This document shows, piece after piece, positions 1 to 8,518 of a DNA stretch of 64,000 bases; positions within the stretch are counted from its first letter, which is position 1; every line of letters starts with the position of its first letter. The stretch spans positions 1,116,001-1,180,000 of the forward strand of contig NZ_AP023396.1 in assembly GCF_014466955.1 (NCBI RefSeq), given 5' to 3'. The stretch comes from Nocardia wallacei (GTDB lineage: Bacteria; Actinomycetota; Actinomycetes; Mycobacteriales; Mycobacteriaceae). The notes beneath the pieces are model-generated. The model saw only the letters and a program-made list of their open reading frames with translations. It searched no databases and was not told the DNA's origin. The translations under genes and the position numbers were made by a program.

Positions 1-581
1 TGGTCGAGCTGGAATTTCACCCGGTCGAACATGGCGTAGGCGTTGGCGAGGAAGTTGCCGTGCGTGATCCGGACCGCCTTCGGCGACCCGGTCGACCCCG
101 AGGTCAGCTGCTGCAGCGCGATATCGCTCTCGGCGGTCGGCAGCGGATCGGTGTCCGGCCCGCCGGGCAGGTCGGCGATGCGCACCACGGTGATGCCGCG
201 TTCGGCGAGCAGCGGCGCGGCCGCCTCGAACGGCGCGCCCAGCACCACGGCGCGGGCCTCGATCATGCCCAGTACGGTCTCGGTGTCGTGCGCCCACTGC
301 GCCAGGTCGGTGCGCGGCGTCGGCTGGTGCAGCATCGTGATCGAGGCGCCGCGCATCCAGACCGCCTGGCAGGCCGGGGCGATATCGGCCGGGCGACCGG
401 CCAGCACCCCGACGGCGTCACCGTGCCCTAGACCGGCGGCGGCCAGGCCACCGGCCATGCGGCGCGCGGTCCGGTGTATCTCGCCCCAGGTCTGCCGGCG
501 CGGCGCCGCCGGCTCCCCGGTGACCAGCCCGCGCGTGGACTCGCGCGCGGTCGCGTACATCTCGTCGGTGAAGCGGCTCAC
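1..581 (-). CDS. Fatty-acyl-CoA/AMP ligase (AMP-binding family), N-terminal part
   Basis: Partial gene that runs off the left window edge; only about the first 193 residues are present. The translation shows the adenylate-forming P-loop signature [11 protein letters not shown] near residue 156, followed by [11 protein letters not shown], typical of FadD-like acyl-activating enzymes that make acyl-adenylate and then usually acyl-CoA. The GTG start at 581 is preceded by AAGGAG at the right distance. An in-frame GTG at 608 is possible but lacks a good ribosome site. It lies downstream of egtE on the same strand, with a hairpin between them, so it is probably a separate unit. The substrate cannot be told from this fragment, and a fatty-acyl-AMP ligase remains possible because the C-terminal domain is missing. 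Confidence 0.85.
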   Translation of the reverse strand, partial: MSRFTDEMYATARESTRGLVTGEPAAPRRQTWGEIHRTARRMAGGLAAAGLGHGDAVGVLAGRPADIAPACQAVWMRGASITMLHQPTPRTDLAQWAHDTETVLGMIEARAVVLGAPFEAAAPLLAERGITVVRIADLPGGPDTDPLPTAESDIALQQLTSGSTGSPKAVRITHGNFLANAYAMFDRVKFQLD

Positions 582-620
582 GATCGACTCCTTCACGAAG
601 TCGGACACGGGACGCGGAGC

Positions 621-649
621 CGAGCGAGAGCGTGGGCGGTTCTCGCTCG
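621..649 (-). terminator. Hairpin between egtE and the acyl ligase gene
   Basis: A perfect 9-bp inverted repeat (CGAGCGAGA at 621-629 with TCTCGCTCG at 641-649, 11-base loop) lies just past the egtE stop and before the ligase start. No T-run follows, as is common for actinobacterial terminators. It could end egtE transcription; this is inferred from position and symmetry only. Confidence 0.4.
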
Positions 650-714
650 CCTCCACACCCTCGGACTACGGATCCCGTGCCGACGGGGTTCATTCGGACG
701 CACTGGATTCGCGC

Positions 715-1986
715 TCAGTGCCCGGCGGCCAGCGCGGCGACGGCGTCGGCGAAACGGTCCAGTTCGGGGGTGGTGACGAAGCAGTGCGGGGAGGCGCGCA
801 CCACGGCGTCGAGCCCACGGGCGGTCATGTCGAGCAGGGTGGAGCCGCGATGGCTGACCGTAACCGTGATGTCCTGTTCGCCCAGGCGATCGCGGACCTC
901 GTGGGGGTGCAGCCCGTCTACGGTGAACGAGACGATCCCGCTGTGCCGCATCCCGAGATCGCGCACGGTGACGCCGGTGATCTGCGGCAGCGTCTTGCGC
1001 AGGTACGCCGCGTTGGCGGCGATCGCGTCGTAGACCCGGTCGGGACCGAGCTCGAGCAGGTAGCGCACCGCGGCGCCGAGACCGAGACGGGCCGCGACGT
1101 CGTGCTCCCAGAATTCGAAACGGGTGGCATCGGGCGCCAGCCGGTACTCCCGCGGGCCGGTCCACTGCGCACTGTGCAGGTCCAGGCGGCCGGGCTCCAT
1201 GGCGGCGGCCAATTCCGGTCGCACGTAGAGGAATCCGGTGCCGCGCGGGCCGCGCAGCCATTTGCGTCCGGTGGCCGACAGGGCATCGACGCCGAGCGCG
1301 GCGACATCGAGGGGCAGCTGGCCCGCCGACTGACAGGCGTCCAGCAGCACGATCGCGCCCGCCTCGCGCACCACCCGGGCGGCCTCGGCGACCGGGTTCA
1401 CCAGACCGCCGTTGGTGGGCGCGTGCAGCAGCGACACCAGCTTCACGCGCTCGTCGACCGACCCGGCCAGCGCGTCGACATCGATCTGCCCGGTCGGATC
1501 GGTGGGGATGGCCTCGACCACGGCGCCGGTGGCGCGGGCGCGCTGCAGCGCGGCGATGGCGTTGCTGGCGTAGTCCGCGCCGGAGACCAGGATCCGGTCA
1601 CCGGGGGCCAGCGGGATCGAGTAGAAGAAGTCGGCCCAGGACCGGGTCGCGCTGTCGCTCAGCGCGATTCCCGCCGGGTCGGCGTTGATCAGCGTGCCGA
1701 TGGCCGACCGCACCGCGGCCAGGTCGGCCAGCCGCTCGTTGGCCGCGCGGTAGCCGCCGATCTCGGCCTCCCGGCGCAGGTGGCCGATCACCGTGTCCAC
1801 CACGACCCGCGGCGGCAGGGAGGAGCCGGCGCTGTCGAGGAAGACCGGCGACGGACCGGAGAGGTCGTCGTAGGCGGCGATGTCGGCGCGGAGGCGAGTC
1901 TGATCCAGCACCTCATCGACGATAGAAGCGATTTCCTTCGAGTACGCATCTACCCTGGTAGATCGGCCTTGTCGCGCGCGTGTCAT
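715..1986 (-). CDS. egtE: Ergothioneine biosynthesis PLP-dependent C-S lyase EgtE
   Basis: Class-V aminotransferase-fold protein of about 423 residues. The PLP-lysine context SATGRKWLRGPRGTG is clear, and the N-terminal FLDSAGSSLPP and GGYRAANE segments resemble mycobacterial EgtE. In the ergothioneine pathway EgtE cleaves the sulfoxide of hercynylcysteine to ergothioneine, pyruvate and ammonia. The assignment rests on fold plus its place next to egtABCD, from which it is transcribed divergently (in mycobacteria egtE is usually the last gene of a co-directional operon). The start is uncertain: ATG at 1986 is chosen, GTG at 2016 is in frame, and a later start would match the roughly 390-residue family length better. 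A cysteine-desulfurase-like enzyme of another pathway is the main alternative. Confidence 0.8.
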   Translation of the reverse strand: MTRARQGRSTRVDAYSKEIASIVDEVLDQTRLRADIAAYDDLSGPSPVFLDSAGSSLPPRVVVDTVIGHLRREAEIGGYRAANERLADLAAVRSAIGTLINADPAGIALSDSATRSWADFFYSIPLAPGDRILVSGADYASNAIAALQRARATGAVVEAIPTDPTGQIDVDALAGSVDERVKLVSLLHAPTNGGLVNPVAEAARVVREAGAIVLLDACQSAGQLPLDVAALGVDALSATGRKWLRGPRGTGFLYVRPELAAAMEPGRLDLHSAQWTGPREYRLAPDATRFEFWEHDVAARLGLGAAVRYLLELGPDRVYDAIAANAAYLRKTLPQITGVTVRDLGMRHSGIVSFTVDGLHPHEVRDRLGEQDITVTVSHRGSTLLDMTARGLDAVVRASPHCFVTTPELDRFADAVAALAAGH

Positions 1987-2088
1987 CAATTCTTCAGAAA
2001 TCTTGTCGGTCACCACCGTTACTCTGGGTCGGGTCGGCGGAAGGCAGCGGTCCGGTCTTTCGTTACACAGCTAAGCGGAGGATTGGCA

Positions 2089-3336
2089 ATGGCTATCACG
2101 GCAGTACGGACCCCGATCGGCGCAGGCCCGGGCCTCTCTTCGCGAGCCGCGGCCGAGGCGTACATCGGCGGCGTCTGCTTCAAACAGGGCCCACCGGCGC
2201 TCATCGGCGCCGAACTGGAGTGGCTCACCGTGCAGGGTGAACCTTCGACGCCGCAAGCGCGGCCGGAACTGCCGGAACTCGCGGCGGCGCTGGGGCCGTA
2301 CGCACCGCGGTCCGTCGCCGCCGAATCCCCCGCCCTGCCGCTGCCCGGGGGCAGCAGGGTCACCGTCGAACCCGGTGGACAGATCGAACTTTCCAGCGCC
2401 CCGTTTCCGGGGGCGACCGAATTGTGTGAGCGCCTGCGCGCCGACGCGCGACTGTTGGAGAAGCTGCTCCACACCCGGTCCATTCGCATTCTCGCCGCGG
2501 CCGCCGATGCCACCCGCCTTCCGGCGCGGGTGCTGCAATTGCCGCGCTACCAGGCCATGGAGCGCAGTTTCGAGGGTATCGGCCCGTTCGGCAAGCTCAT
2601 GATGTGCAACACCGCGGCGACCCAGGTGAGCGTCGACGCCGGTGCCGATCCGGCCGAGATAGCCGCCCGCTGGACCGCCCTGTACGCCGTGGGCCCGGCC
2701 CTGCTCGCCGCCTTCGCCTGTTCGCCCGATCTCCACGGTGCCCCCGCCGGCGCGTGGGCGTCCCAGCGCATGCGGGCCTGGCTGCGGCTCGACCACGCCC
2801 GTACCCGCCCGTCGGTGCGGCACTGGGCCGATCCGGTGACCGACTACGCCCGCTGGGTGCTGGACGTCCCGCTGCTGTGCGTCCGGTCCGACGGCGTCGG
2901 CGACTGGGCCGCACCACCGGGCGCCACCTTCGCCGACTGGCTGTGCGGCGCGCTCGACGACGAGATCGGCCGTCCACCGGAGGCGGCCGATCTCGACTAT
3001 CACCTGACCACCATGTTCCCGCCCGTGCGGGCCTCGGGACATCTGGAGGTCCGCTACCTCGACGCGCAGCCCGGCGACTCGTGGAGCGTACCGGTCCACG
3101 CGCTGGAGTCGCTCATGTCCACGCCCGCCGTCGTCGCCGAGGCCACCCGGGTGGCCGCGCCCGTGGCCGATCAATGGCTGGAGGCGGCCCGCAGCGGTCT
3201 GGCCGATCCGCAGATCCGTTCGGCGGCAGTGCAATTGCTCGATCTGGCCGCGTCACACGCGACGACACCGGCGGCCGCCGCCGAACTGCAGGAGGCCGTC
3301 CACCGATGTCGCGACGGCCGCATGCCCACCGCATGA
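2089..3336 (+). CDS. egtA: Glutamate-cysteine ligase EgtA
   Basis: EgtA makes gamma-glutamylcysteine, the sulfur donor for EgtB. The 415-residue product starts MAITAVRTPIGAG and carries the glutamate-cysteine ligase GCS2-like features of EgtA: a GAELEWLTV segment near the N-terminus, a GGQIELSSAP segment (Glu/substrate-binding region) and YLDAQPGDSW toward the end. The ATG at 2089 follows AGCGGAGG at 2074-2081. The same frame stays open far upstream, but that stretch is the antisense of egtE. It heads the egtABCD operon; the 100 bp between it and egtE must hold both promoters. egtB follows after 52 bp. Confidence 0.92.
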   Translation: MAITAVRTPIGAGPGLSSRAAAEAYIGGVCFKQGPPALIGAELEWLTVQGEPSTPQARPELPELAAALGPYAPRSVAAESPALPLPGGSRVTVEPGGQIELSSAPFPGATELCERLRADARLLEKLLHTRSIRILAAAADATRLPARVLQLPRYQAMERSFEGIGPFGKLMMCNTAATQVSVDAGADPAEIAARWTALYAVGPALLAAFACSPDLHGAPAGAWASQRMRAWLRLDHARTRPSVRHWADPVTDYARWVLDVPLLCVRSDGVGDWAAPPGATFADWLCGALDDEIGRPPEAADLDYHLTTMFPPVRASGHLEVRYLDAQPGDSWSVPVHALESLMSTPAVVAEATRVAAPVADQWLEAARSGLADPQIRSAAVQLLDLAASHATTPAAAAELQEAVHRCRDGRMPTA

Positions 3337-3388
3337 TCCCGCCGGGCACCCCCGTACTCTCACCGCTCGACGATTTCGGAGAACACTC

Positions 3389-4729
3389 ATGACCGTTCAT
3401 CTCACCGGGACCGATCGCGCCGGCACCGAGCGCCTGCGCGAGCAGATCGCCGAGGTGCTGGTGCGAGCGCGGGCCAGGACCGCGGCGCTCACCGACTGCG
3501 TCGACGAGGCGGAGCTGGTGGCGCAGCATTCGCGGCTGATGAGTCCGCTGGTCTGGGACCTCGCGCACATCGGCAACCAGGAGGAGCTGTGGCTGGTGCG
3601 CGATGTCGGCGGCCGCGAGCCGGTGCGGTCCGACATCGACCACCTCTACGACGCGTTCCAGCACCCCCGCGCCGACCGCCCCGCGCTGCCGCTGCTGACG
3701 GCCGAGGAGGCCCGCGGCTACGTCGGCGAGGTCCGGTCGAAGGTGTGGGATGTGCTGTCCGGCAGCACCTTACGCGGCGCGCGGCTGGTCGACGGCGGCT
3801 TCGCGTTCGGCATGATCGCCCAGCACGAGCAGCAGCACGACGAGACCATGCTGGCCACTCACCAGCTGCGCACGGGCCCGGCGGCACTGCGGGCGGAGCC
3901 CGCGCCCACGTCCCGCGTGCCGGTATCGGGTGAAGTGATCGTTCCCGCGGGCGAATTCACGATGGGTACCTCGACCGATCCGTGGGCGCTGGACAACGAG
4001 CGGCCCGCCCACCGCGTGCATGTCCCGGCCTTCGCCATCGACGCCGCACCGGTGACCAACGCGCAGTACCAGCGGTTCATCGACGACGGCGGCTACCAGC
4101 GGCCGGAATTGTGGTCCGAGCGCGGTTGGGCGCACCGCACCGAGGCCGGGCTGGTCGCGCCGCAGTTCTGGGAGCGCGATGGCGGAAACTCGTGGTGGCG
4201 GCGCGTTTTCGGGACCATGGAGCCGGTGCGCCCGCAGCAGCCGGTGGTGCACGTGTGCTGGTTCGAGGCCGAGGCCTACGCCAACTGGGCCGGTAAGCGC
4301 CTGCCCACCGAGGCCGAATGGGAGAAGGCGGCCCGCTTCGACCCGGCCACCGGGCTGACCCGCCGCTATCCCTGGGGGGATGCCGATCCCACCGCGGCCA
4401 CGGCGAATCTCGGCCAGCGCCATCTGGAACCGGCCGAGGTGGGGGCGTATCCGGCGGGCGCGTCCCCGGCCGGTGTGCACCAGCTGATCGGTGACGTCTG
4501 GGAGTGGACCGCTTCGGGTTTCGAGGCGTACCCCGGGTTCGAGGCCTTCCCGTATCGGGAGTACTCGGAGGTGTTCTTCGGCGGCGACTACAAGATGCTG
4601 CGCGGTGGGTCGTTCGGCACCGACCCGGTCGCCTGCCGCGGCACCTTCCGCAACTGGGACCACCCGATCCGCCGCCAGATCTTCTCCGGCTTCCGCCTGG
4701 CCCGCGATCTGCGCCCGGACGAACGCTGA
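3389..4729 (+). CDS. egtB: Hercynine oxygenase / sulfoxide synthase EgtB
   Basis: Non-heme iron enzyme that joins hercynine and gamma-glutamylcysteine with O2 to give the sulfoxide intermediate. The protein has 446 residues: an N-terminal DinB-like four-helix domain, then an FGE-sulfatase (C-type-lectin-like) domain from about residue 180 (VIVPAGEFTMGT) to the end (FSGFRLARDL). The iron-binding histidines are visible as His60 (WDLAHIGNQEE) and the HX3HXE motif His146/His150 (HEQQHDE). It sits between egtA and egtC; its TGA overlaps the egtC start by one base, so translation is probably coupled. Confidence 0.95.
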   Translation: MTVHLTGTDRAGTERLREQIAEVLVRARARTAALTDCVDEAELVAQHSRLMSPLVWDLAHIGNQEELWLVRDVGGREPVRSDIDHLYDAFQHPRADRPALPLLTAEEARGYVGEVRSKVWDVLSGSTLRGARLVDGGFAFGMIAQHEQQHDETMLATHQLRTGPAALRAEPAPTSRVPVSGEVIVPAGEFTMGTSTDPWALDNERPAHRVHVPAFAIDAAPVTNAQYQRFIDDGGYQRPELWSERGWAHRTEAGLVAPQFWERDGGNSWWRRVFGTMEPVRPQQPVVHVCWFEAEAYANWAGKRLPTEAEWEKAARFDPATGLTRRYPWGDADPTAATANLGQRHLEPAEVGAYPAGASPAGVHQLIGDVWEWTASGFEAYPGFEAFPYREYSEVFFGGDYKMLRGGSFGTDPVACRGTFRNWDHPIRRQIFSGFRLARDLRPDER

Positions 4730-5886
4730 TGTGCCGTCATCTCGGCTACCTCGGCCCACCGGCCCCCGTCGGCGAGTTGCTCACGCGCGGAGGCCATTCC
4801 CTGCGCACCCAGTCATGGCAGCCGCGCGAGATGCGCGGCGGCGGCACCATCAACGCCGACGGCTTCGGCGTCGCGTGGTGGGTGCCCGTGGTCGAGTCGC
4901 TGGGTTCGGAACCGACCCGCGGCACGCATGCGCGAGTGCCCGTGCCGGACGCAGGCCGCACGGCGGGCGGCGTGGGCGGGGCCGGTAAAGCGCCCGGGAC
5001 CGACGAGATGCGCCGGGCCGGTGAAGTGCGCGGAGTGCACGAGGTGGGCGAGGTGCGCGGGGCGGGCGGCGTGGGCGGGCTAGACGAGGCGCGCGGGGCG
5101 GGCGAGGTTCGAATGGCGGGCGGGATCGGCGGGCGGTCTCCGGTTACGTTGGTGGCCAGTCGTTATCGCAATCCCGCGCCGATCTGGACCGACCCGGCGG
5201 TGGACGAGGTGCTGCCACAGTTGCGGTCGACGGCGGTGGTGGCGGCGGTGCGGTCCGCGACGGTGGGGATGCCCGTGGAGCGCTCGGCCTGCGCCCCGTT
5301 CACCCGCGGCCGCTGGGCGTTCAGCCACAACGGGGTGGTCCAGGACTGGCAGCGGGTGCTGACCGAGGTGGCCGCGGAGCTGGGCGTCACCACCCTGCTG
5401 GCGGCCGAGTCGCAGACCGATGCCGCCCTGCTCTGGGTGATCCTGCACGATCTGCTCGAAAAGCTCGCCGAGGCAGCGGAATACGACCGCATGCCGATCG
5501 AGCCGGACGGCGGCGCGGCGCCCGCCGCGAACGGTTACGCCATCGCCGAAACCCCCGAGTCGTGGACCCTCATCGCCGACGACTGGCCGGAGCGAGCCGC
5601 CGTCCCGGGCCGCGCGCTGCGGCTGCTGGTCTCGGCGGTCCTGGCCCGCGCGCCGCACGCCCGGCTGAACCTGCTGCTGAGCGACGGCGAAACCCTGTGG
5701 GCCACCACCGTCTACCACTCCCTGTCGGCCCTGGTCACCGACACATCGGTGGCGCTGTCCTCCGAACCCTACGACGACGATCCGCGCTGGCAGGCCATCG
5801 CGGACGGGCAGCTGGTGACGGCCCGGCCCGGCCACCTGTCCGTCGTCCCCCTCGCATCCGCCGAATCCGAAAGGGCGCCTTCATGA
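4729..5886 (+). CDS. egtC: Gamma-glutamyl amidohydrolase EgtC, enlarged by an insertion
   Basis: Class-II glutamine-amidotransferase (Ntn-hydrolase) fold enzyme that removes glutamate from gamma-glutamyl-hercynylcysteine sulfoxide. The start gives MCRHLGYLG, placing the nucleophile Cys2 directly after Met as the family requires. RGGGTINADGFGVAW, FSHNGVV and ESQTDAALLW are further family motifs. At 385 residues it is much longer than mycobacterial EgtC (about 230). A Gly/Arg/Glu/Val-rich low-complexity stretch sits at about residues 63-137, and a second, less repetitive extension lies around residues 245-290. The start overlaps the egtB stop and its stop overlaps the egtD start. It is probably active, since the catalytic elements are intact. 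Confidence 0.92.
   Translation: MCRHLGYLGPPAPVGELLTRGGHSLRTQSWQPREMRGGGTINADGFGVAWWVPVVESLGSEPTRGTHARVPVPDAGRTAGGVGGAGKAPGTDEMRRAGEVRGVHEVGEVRGAGGVGGLDEARGAGEVRMAGGIGGRSPVTLVASRYRNPAPIWTDPAVDEVLPQLRSTAVVAAVRSATVGMPVERSACAPFTRGRWAFSHNGVVQDWQRVLTEVAAELGVTTLLAAESQTDAALLWVILHDLLEKLAEAAEYDRMPIEPDGGAAPAANGYAIAETPESWTLIADDWPERAAVPGRALRLLVSAVLARAPHARLNLLLSDGETLWATTVYHSLSALVTDTSVALSSEPYDDDPRWQAIADGQLVTARPGHLSVVPLASAESERAPS
4916..5140 (+). repeat. In-frame low-complexity insertion inside egtC
   Basis: About 225 bp of degenerate GC-rich repeats built from units such as GCGGGCGAGGT and GCGCGGGGCGGGC. It encodes alternating GEVRG, GAGGVGG and DEARGAG motifs. It interrupts the EgtC fold between the GFGVAWW strand and the VASRYRNPAP segment without breaking the frame, so it presumably forms a surface loop. 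Confidence 0.75.
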
Positions 5887-6854
5887 CCGCACCGACGCTG
5901 GAGATCCACCTCACCGACGACGACCTCACCGCGGCGCTGCGGTCGGATGCCCGGCTCGGCCTCACCTCGACCCCGAAGACCTTGCCGCCCAAGTGGTTCT
6001 ACGACGCCCGGGGCAGCGAACTGTTCGAGGCGATCACCGCGCTGCCGGAGTACTACCCGACACGGACCGAGCGGGCGCTGCTGGAGCAGGTGGTCGGTGA
6101 GATCGCCCGGATCGCGCAGGCCGAGGTGCTGGTCGAGCTGGGGGCGGGCTCGGCGGCCAAGACCAGGCTGCTGCTGTCGGCGCTGAGCGCCGAGGGCCCG
6201 TTGAAAACGTATGTCCCGCAGGATGTCTCGGTGTCCGCGCTGCGCGACGCCGCCCAGCAGCTGGTGACGGAGTTCCCGGGCCTGGCGGTGCACGGGGTGG
6301 TCAGCGACTTCACCGACACCCTGCACAACCTGCCGCGCGGCGGCCGCCGCATGATCGCCTTCCTGGGCGGCACCATCGGCAATCTGGTCCCCGCCGAGCG
6401 GGCCGAATTCCTGTCCGGCGTCCACGAGGTGCTGGAGCCGGGGGAACAACTGCTGCTCGGCGCGGGCTTGGTGATCGACCCGGCCGTACTGGTGCCCGCC
6501 TACGACGACGCCGCGGGCGTCACCGCCGAATTCAACCGAAATGTGCTGTACGTCCTGAACTCTCGCCTGCACGCCGACTTCGATCCGGAGAGCTTCCGGC
6601 ACGTGGCGGTGTGGGACGCGGCGAACGAATGGATCGAGATGCGCCTGGAGGCCACCCGGGCGATGACGGCCACCGTCGCCGATCTGGGTCTCACGGTGCG
6701 CTTCGACGAGGGCGAGCAGATGCGTACGGAGATCTCCGCCAAGTTCCGTGTCGAGGGCCTCACCGCTGAACTGGCGGTCGGCGGCTTCGACACCGAGCAG
6801 GTGTGGACCGATCCGCGCGACCGTTTCGCGCTGGTGCTGGCCGCCCGCCGCTGA
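5883..6854 (+). CDS. egtD: Histidine N-alpha-methyltransferase EgtD
   Basis: SAM-dependent enzyme that trimethylates L-histidine to hercynine, the first committed ergothioneine precursor. Its 323 residues match the family length (about 321). Visible features are LPPKWFYDARGSELFE near the N-terminus, the SAM-binding loop VELGAGSAAKTRLLL around residues 80-95, FLGGTIGN, and a C-terminal histidine-binding part with RTEISAKF. The ATG at 5883 overlaps the egtC stop (ATGA), indicating translational coupling. It is the last gene of egtABCD and runs into a perfect hairpin shared with the convergent downstream gene. Confidence 0.95.
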   Translation: MTAPTLEIHLTDDDLTAALRSDARLGLTSTPKTLPPKWFYDARGSELFEAITALPEYYPTRTERALLEQVVGEIARIAQAEVLVELGAGSAAKTRLLLSALSAEGPLKTYVPQDVSVSALRDAAQQLVTEFPGLAVHGVVSDFTDTLHNLPRGGRRMIAFLGGTIGNLVPAERAEFLSGVHEVLEPGEQLLLGAGLVIDPAVLVPAYDDAAGVTAEFNRNVLYVLNSRLHADFDPESFRHVAVWDAANEWIEMRLEATRAMTATVADLGLTVRFDEGEQMRTEISAKFRVEGLTAELAVGGFDTEQVWTDPRDRFALVLAARR

Positions 6855-6869
6855 CCGGAAGGTCAGCGG
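6848..6869. terminator. Bidirectional hairpin spanning two stop codons
   Basis: Perfect 9-bp stem CCGCTGACC / GGTCAGCGG with a GGAA (GNRA-type) loop. It contains the TGA of egtD at 6852-6854 and, on the other strand, the TGA of the DUF2461 gene at 6865-6863. Position and symmetry fit a bidirectional terminator for the two convergent genes, although no T-run follows. Confidence 0.6.
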
Positions 6870-7522
6870 CGCGGCGGCGCCTCGGTCTCGCCGCCGACGA
6901 CCGCGCCCAGCCACTCGATGAGCGGCCGCATGGTCTCCCAGGACTTGCGAATCTCCTTGGCGGCGCGGGGCGTCGGCAGCCAGTCGGGCGCGCCGAACTC
7001 CTTGCTCACCAGCAGGGACTTGTGCCGGAGCAGGTCGATGCGCGGATGATCGGCGGCATAGCCCTTCGGGCGGGTCTTCAGTTGTTCACCGCCCGTAGGG
7101 AATCCGGCCTTCGCCAGCCGGGCGAGAATCCGCTCCAGCTCGGCTCCGCGCACCTCGTCGTCGATCGTGGCGCGCAGCCGTGCGAGCTGGGCGGGGGAGG
7201 CGGCGTATATCCCACCGGCCACGAACAGCCCCGGTGCGCCGATCTGGACGTACCAGCCGGTGCCGGACGCCACGTGGACGATCGCACCCTGATGATCCTT
7301 GTAGGGCGTCTTGTTCTTGGAGAACCGCACATCCCGGTAGGGCCGGAAGACCTTCGCGGCGCCGAAGTCGGATTCCAGCTCGGCCATGAGCGCGGTCATC
7401 GGCTGCTTCACCGACTGTTCGTAGACGTGCTTGTTGGCGGTCCAGAACGTCTTCGAATTGTCGGCCTCGAGGTCTTCGTAGAAGTCCAGGCCCGCGAACG
7501 GGAATCCCGCGAACTCGCTCAT
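6863..7522 (-). CDS. DUF2461 family protein
   Basis: A 219-residue protein with the DUF2461/TIGR02453 pattern: FAGLDFYEDLEADNSKTFW at the N-terminus, then the central VRFSKNKTPYKDHQGA motif and a C-terminal helical part. The biochemical role of this family is not known to me. The gene lies 15 bp downstream of prs on the same strand and is convergent with egtD. It starts at an ATG (7522). It may be read through from glmU-prs. Confidence 0.85.
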   Translation of the reverse strand: MSEFAGFPFAGLDFYEDLEADNSKTFWTANKHVYEQSVKQPMTALMAELESDFGAAKVFRPYRDVRFSKNKTPYKDHQGAIVHVASGTGWYVQIGAPGLFVAGGIYAASPAQLARLRATIDDEVRGAELERILARLAKAGFPTGGEQLKTRPKGYAADHPRIDLLRHKSLLVSKEFGAPDWLPTPRAAKEIRKSWETMRPLIEWLGAVVGGETEAPPRR

Positions 7523-7537
7523 GCTCGTGCGAGCAGG

Positions 7538-8518
7538 CTAGGCCGAGCCGTTGAACAGGCCGGTGACCGAGCCGTTCTCGAACACCTCGCGGATGGTGCG
7601 GGCCAGCAGCGGGGCGATCGACAGCACCGTCAGCGTCGGGAACTTCTTGTCCTCGGTGATCGGCAGTGTGTTGGTGACGATCACCTCGCGGGCGCCGCAG
7701 GACGCCAGCCGCTCGGCGGCCGGGTTGGACAGCACGCCGTGGGTGGCGGCGATGACCACGTCACCGGCGCCGGCCTCGCGCAGCACCCGCACGGCTTCGG
7801 CGATGGTGCCGCCGGTGTCGATCATGTCGTCGATCAGGATGCAGGTACGGCCGTCCACGTCACCGACCGGGCGGTGCGATTTGACCTGGTTGGGCACCAA
7901 CGGGTCACGAGTCTTGTGGATGAACGCCACCGGGGCGCCGCCCAGCGAGTCGGCCCACTTCTCGGCGACCTTCACGCGGCCCGCGTCGGGGGAGACGACG
8001 GTGACGTTGTCCGTGCTGTAGTGGTTGCGCACGTACTCCGACAGCTGCACCAGCGCGTGCATGTGGTCGACCGGACCGTCGAAGAAGCCCTGGATCTGAT
8101 CGGTGTGCAGGTCGACGGTGATGATCCGGTCCGCGCCGGCGGTCTTGAGCAGGTCGGCGACCAGCCGGGCGGAGATCGGCTCGCGGCCGCGGTGCTTCTT
8201 GTCCTGCCGGGCGTAGGGGTAGAACGGCAGCACCGAGGTGATCCGCTTGGCCGACCCGCGCTTGAGCGCGTCGAGCATGATGAGGTGCTCCATCAACCAC
8301 TCGTTGAGCGGTGCCGGGAAGCCCTGCATCACGAACGCGTCCGAACCGCGCACGGATTCCTCGAACCGAACGAAGATCTCTCCGTTGGCGAAGTCGCGAG
8401 CAGTTTGCGGAGTGATCGGAACGTCGAGTTCCTTCGCCACCTGCTCGGACAACTCGGGGTGAGCGCGCCCCGAGAACAGCATCAGGTTCTTCTGATTATC
8501 GGTCGAGAACGCGGTCAC
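7538..8518 (-). CDS. prs: Ribose-phosphate pyrophosphokinase
   Basis: Makes PRPP from ribose-5-phosphate and ATP for purine, pyrimidine, histidine and NAD synthesis. The 326-residue sequence has the ATP-binding [16 protein letters not shown] segment (about 99-114), the [12 protein letters not shown] metal/PRPP region (136-147), VSPDAGRVK, and the PRPP loop [11 protein letters not shown] (228-238). The GTG start overlaps the glmU TGA (GTGA), so the pair is translationally coupled. The glmU-prs arrangement is the same as in M. tuberculosis (Rv1018c-Rv1017c). Confidence 0.96.
   Translation of the reverse strand: MTAFSTDNQKNLMLFSGRAHPELSEQVAKELDVPITPQTARDFANGEIFVRFEESVRGSDAFVMQGFPAPLNEWLMEHLIMLDALKRGSAKRITSVLPFYPYARQDKKHRGREPISARLVADLLKTAGADRIITVDLHTDQIQGFFDGPVDHMHALVQLSEYVRNHYSTDNVTVVSPDAGRVKVAEKWADSLGGAPVAFIHKTRDPLVPNQVKSHRPVGDVDGRTCILIDDMIDTGGTIAEAVRVLREAGAGDVVIAATHGVLSNPAAERLASCGAREVIVTNTLPITEDKKFPTLTVLSIAPLLARTIREVFENGSVTGLFNGSA

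Noticed and set aside
43..2088. Long open frame upstream of and in frame with egtA
   Set aside because: It covers the antisense of egtE and the acyl ligase gene; egtA has a good ribosome site at 2074-2081 and a family-like N-terminus at 2089.
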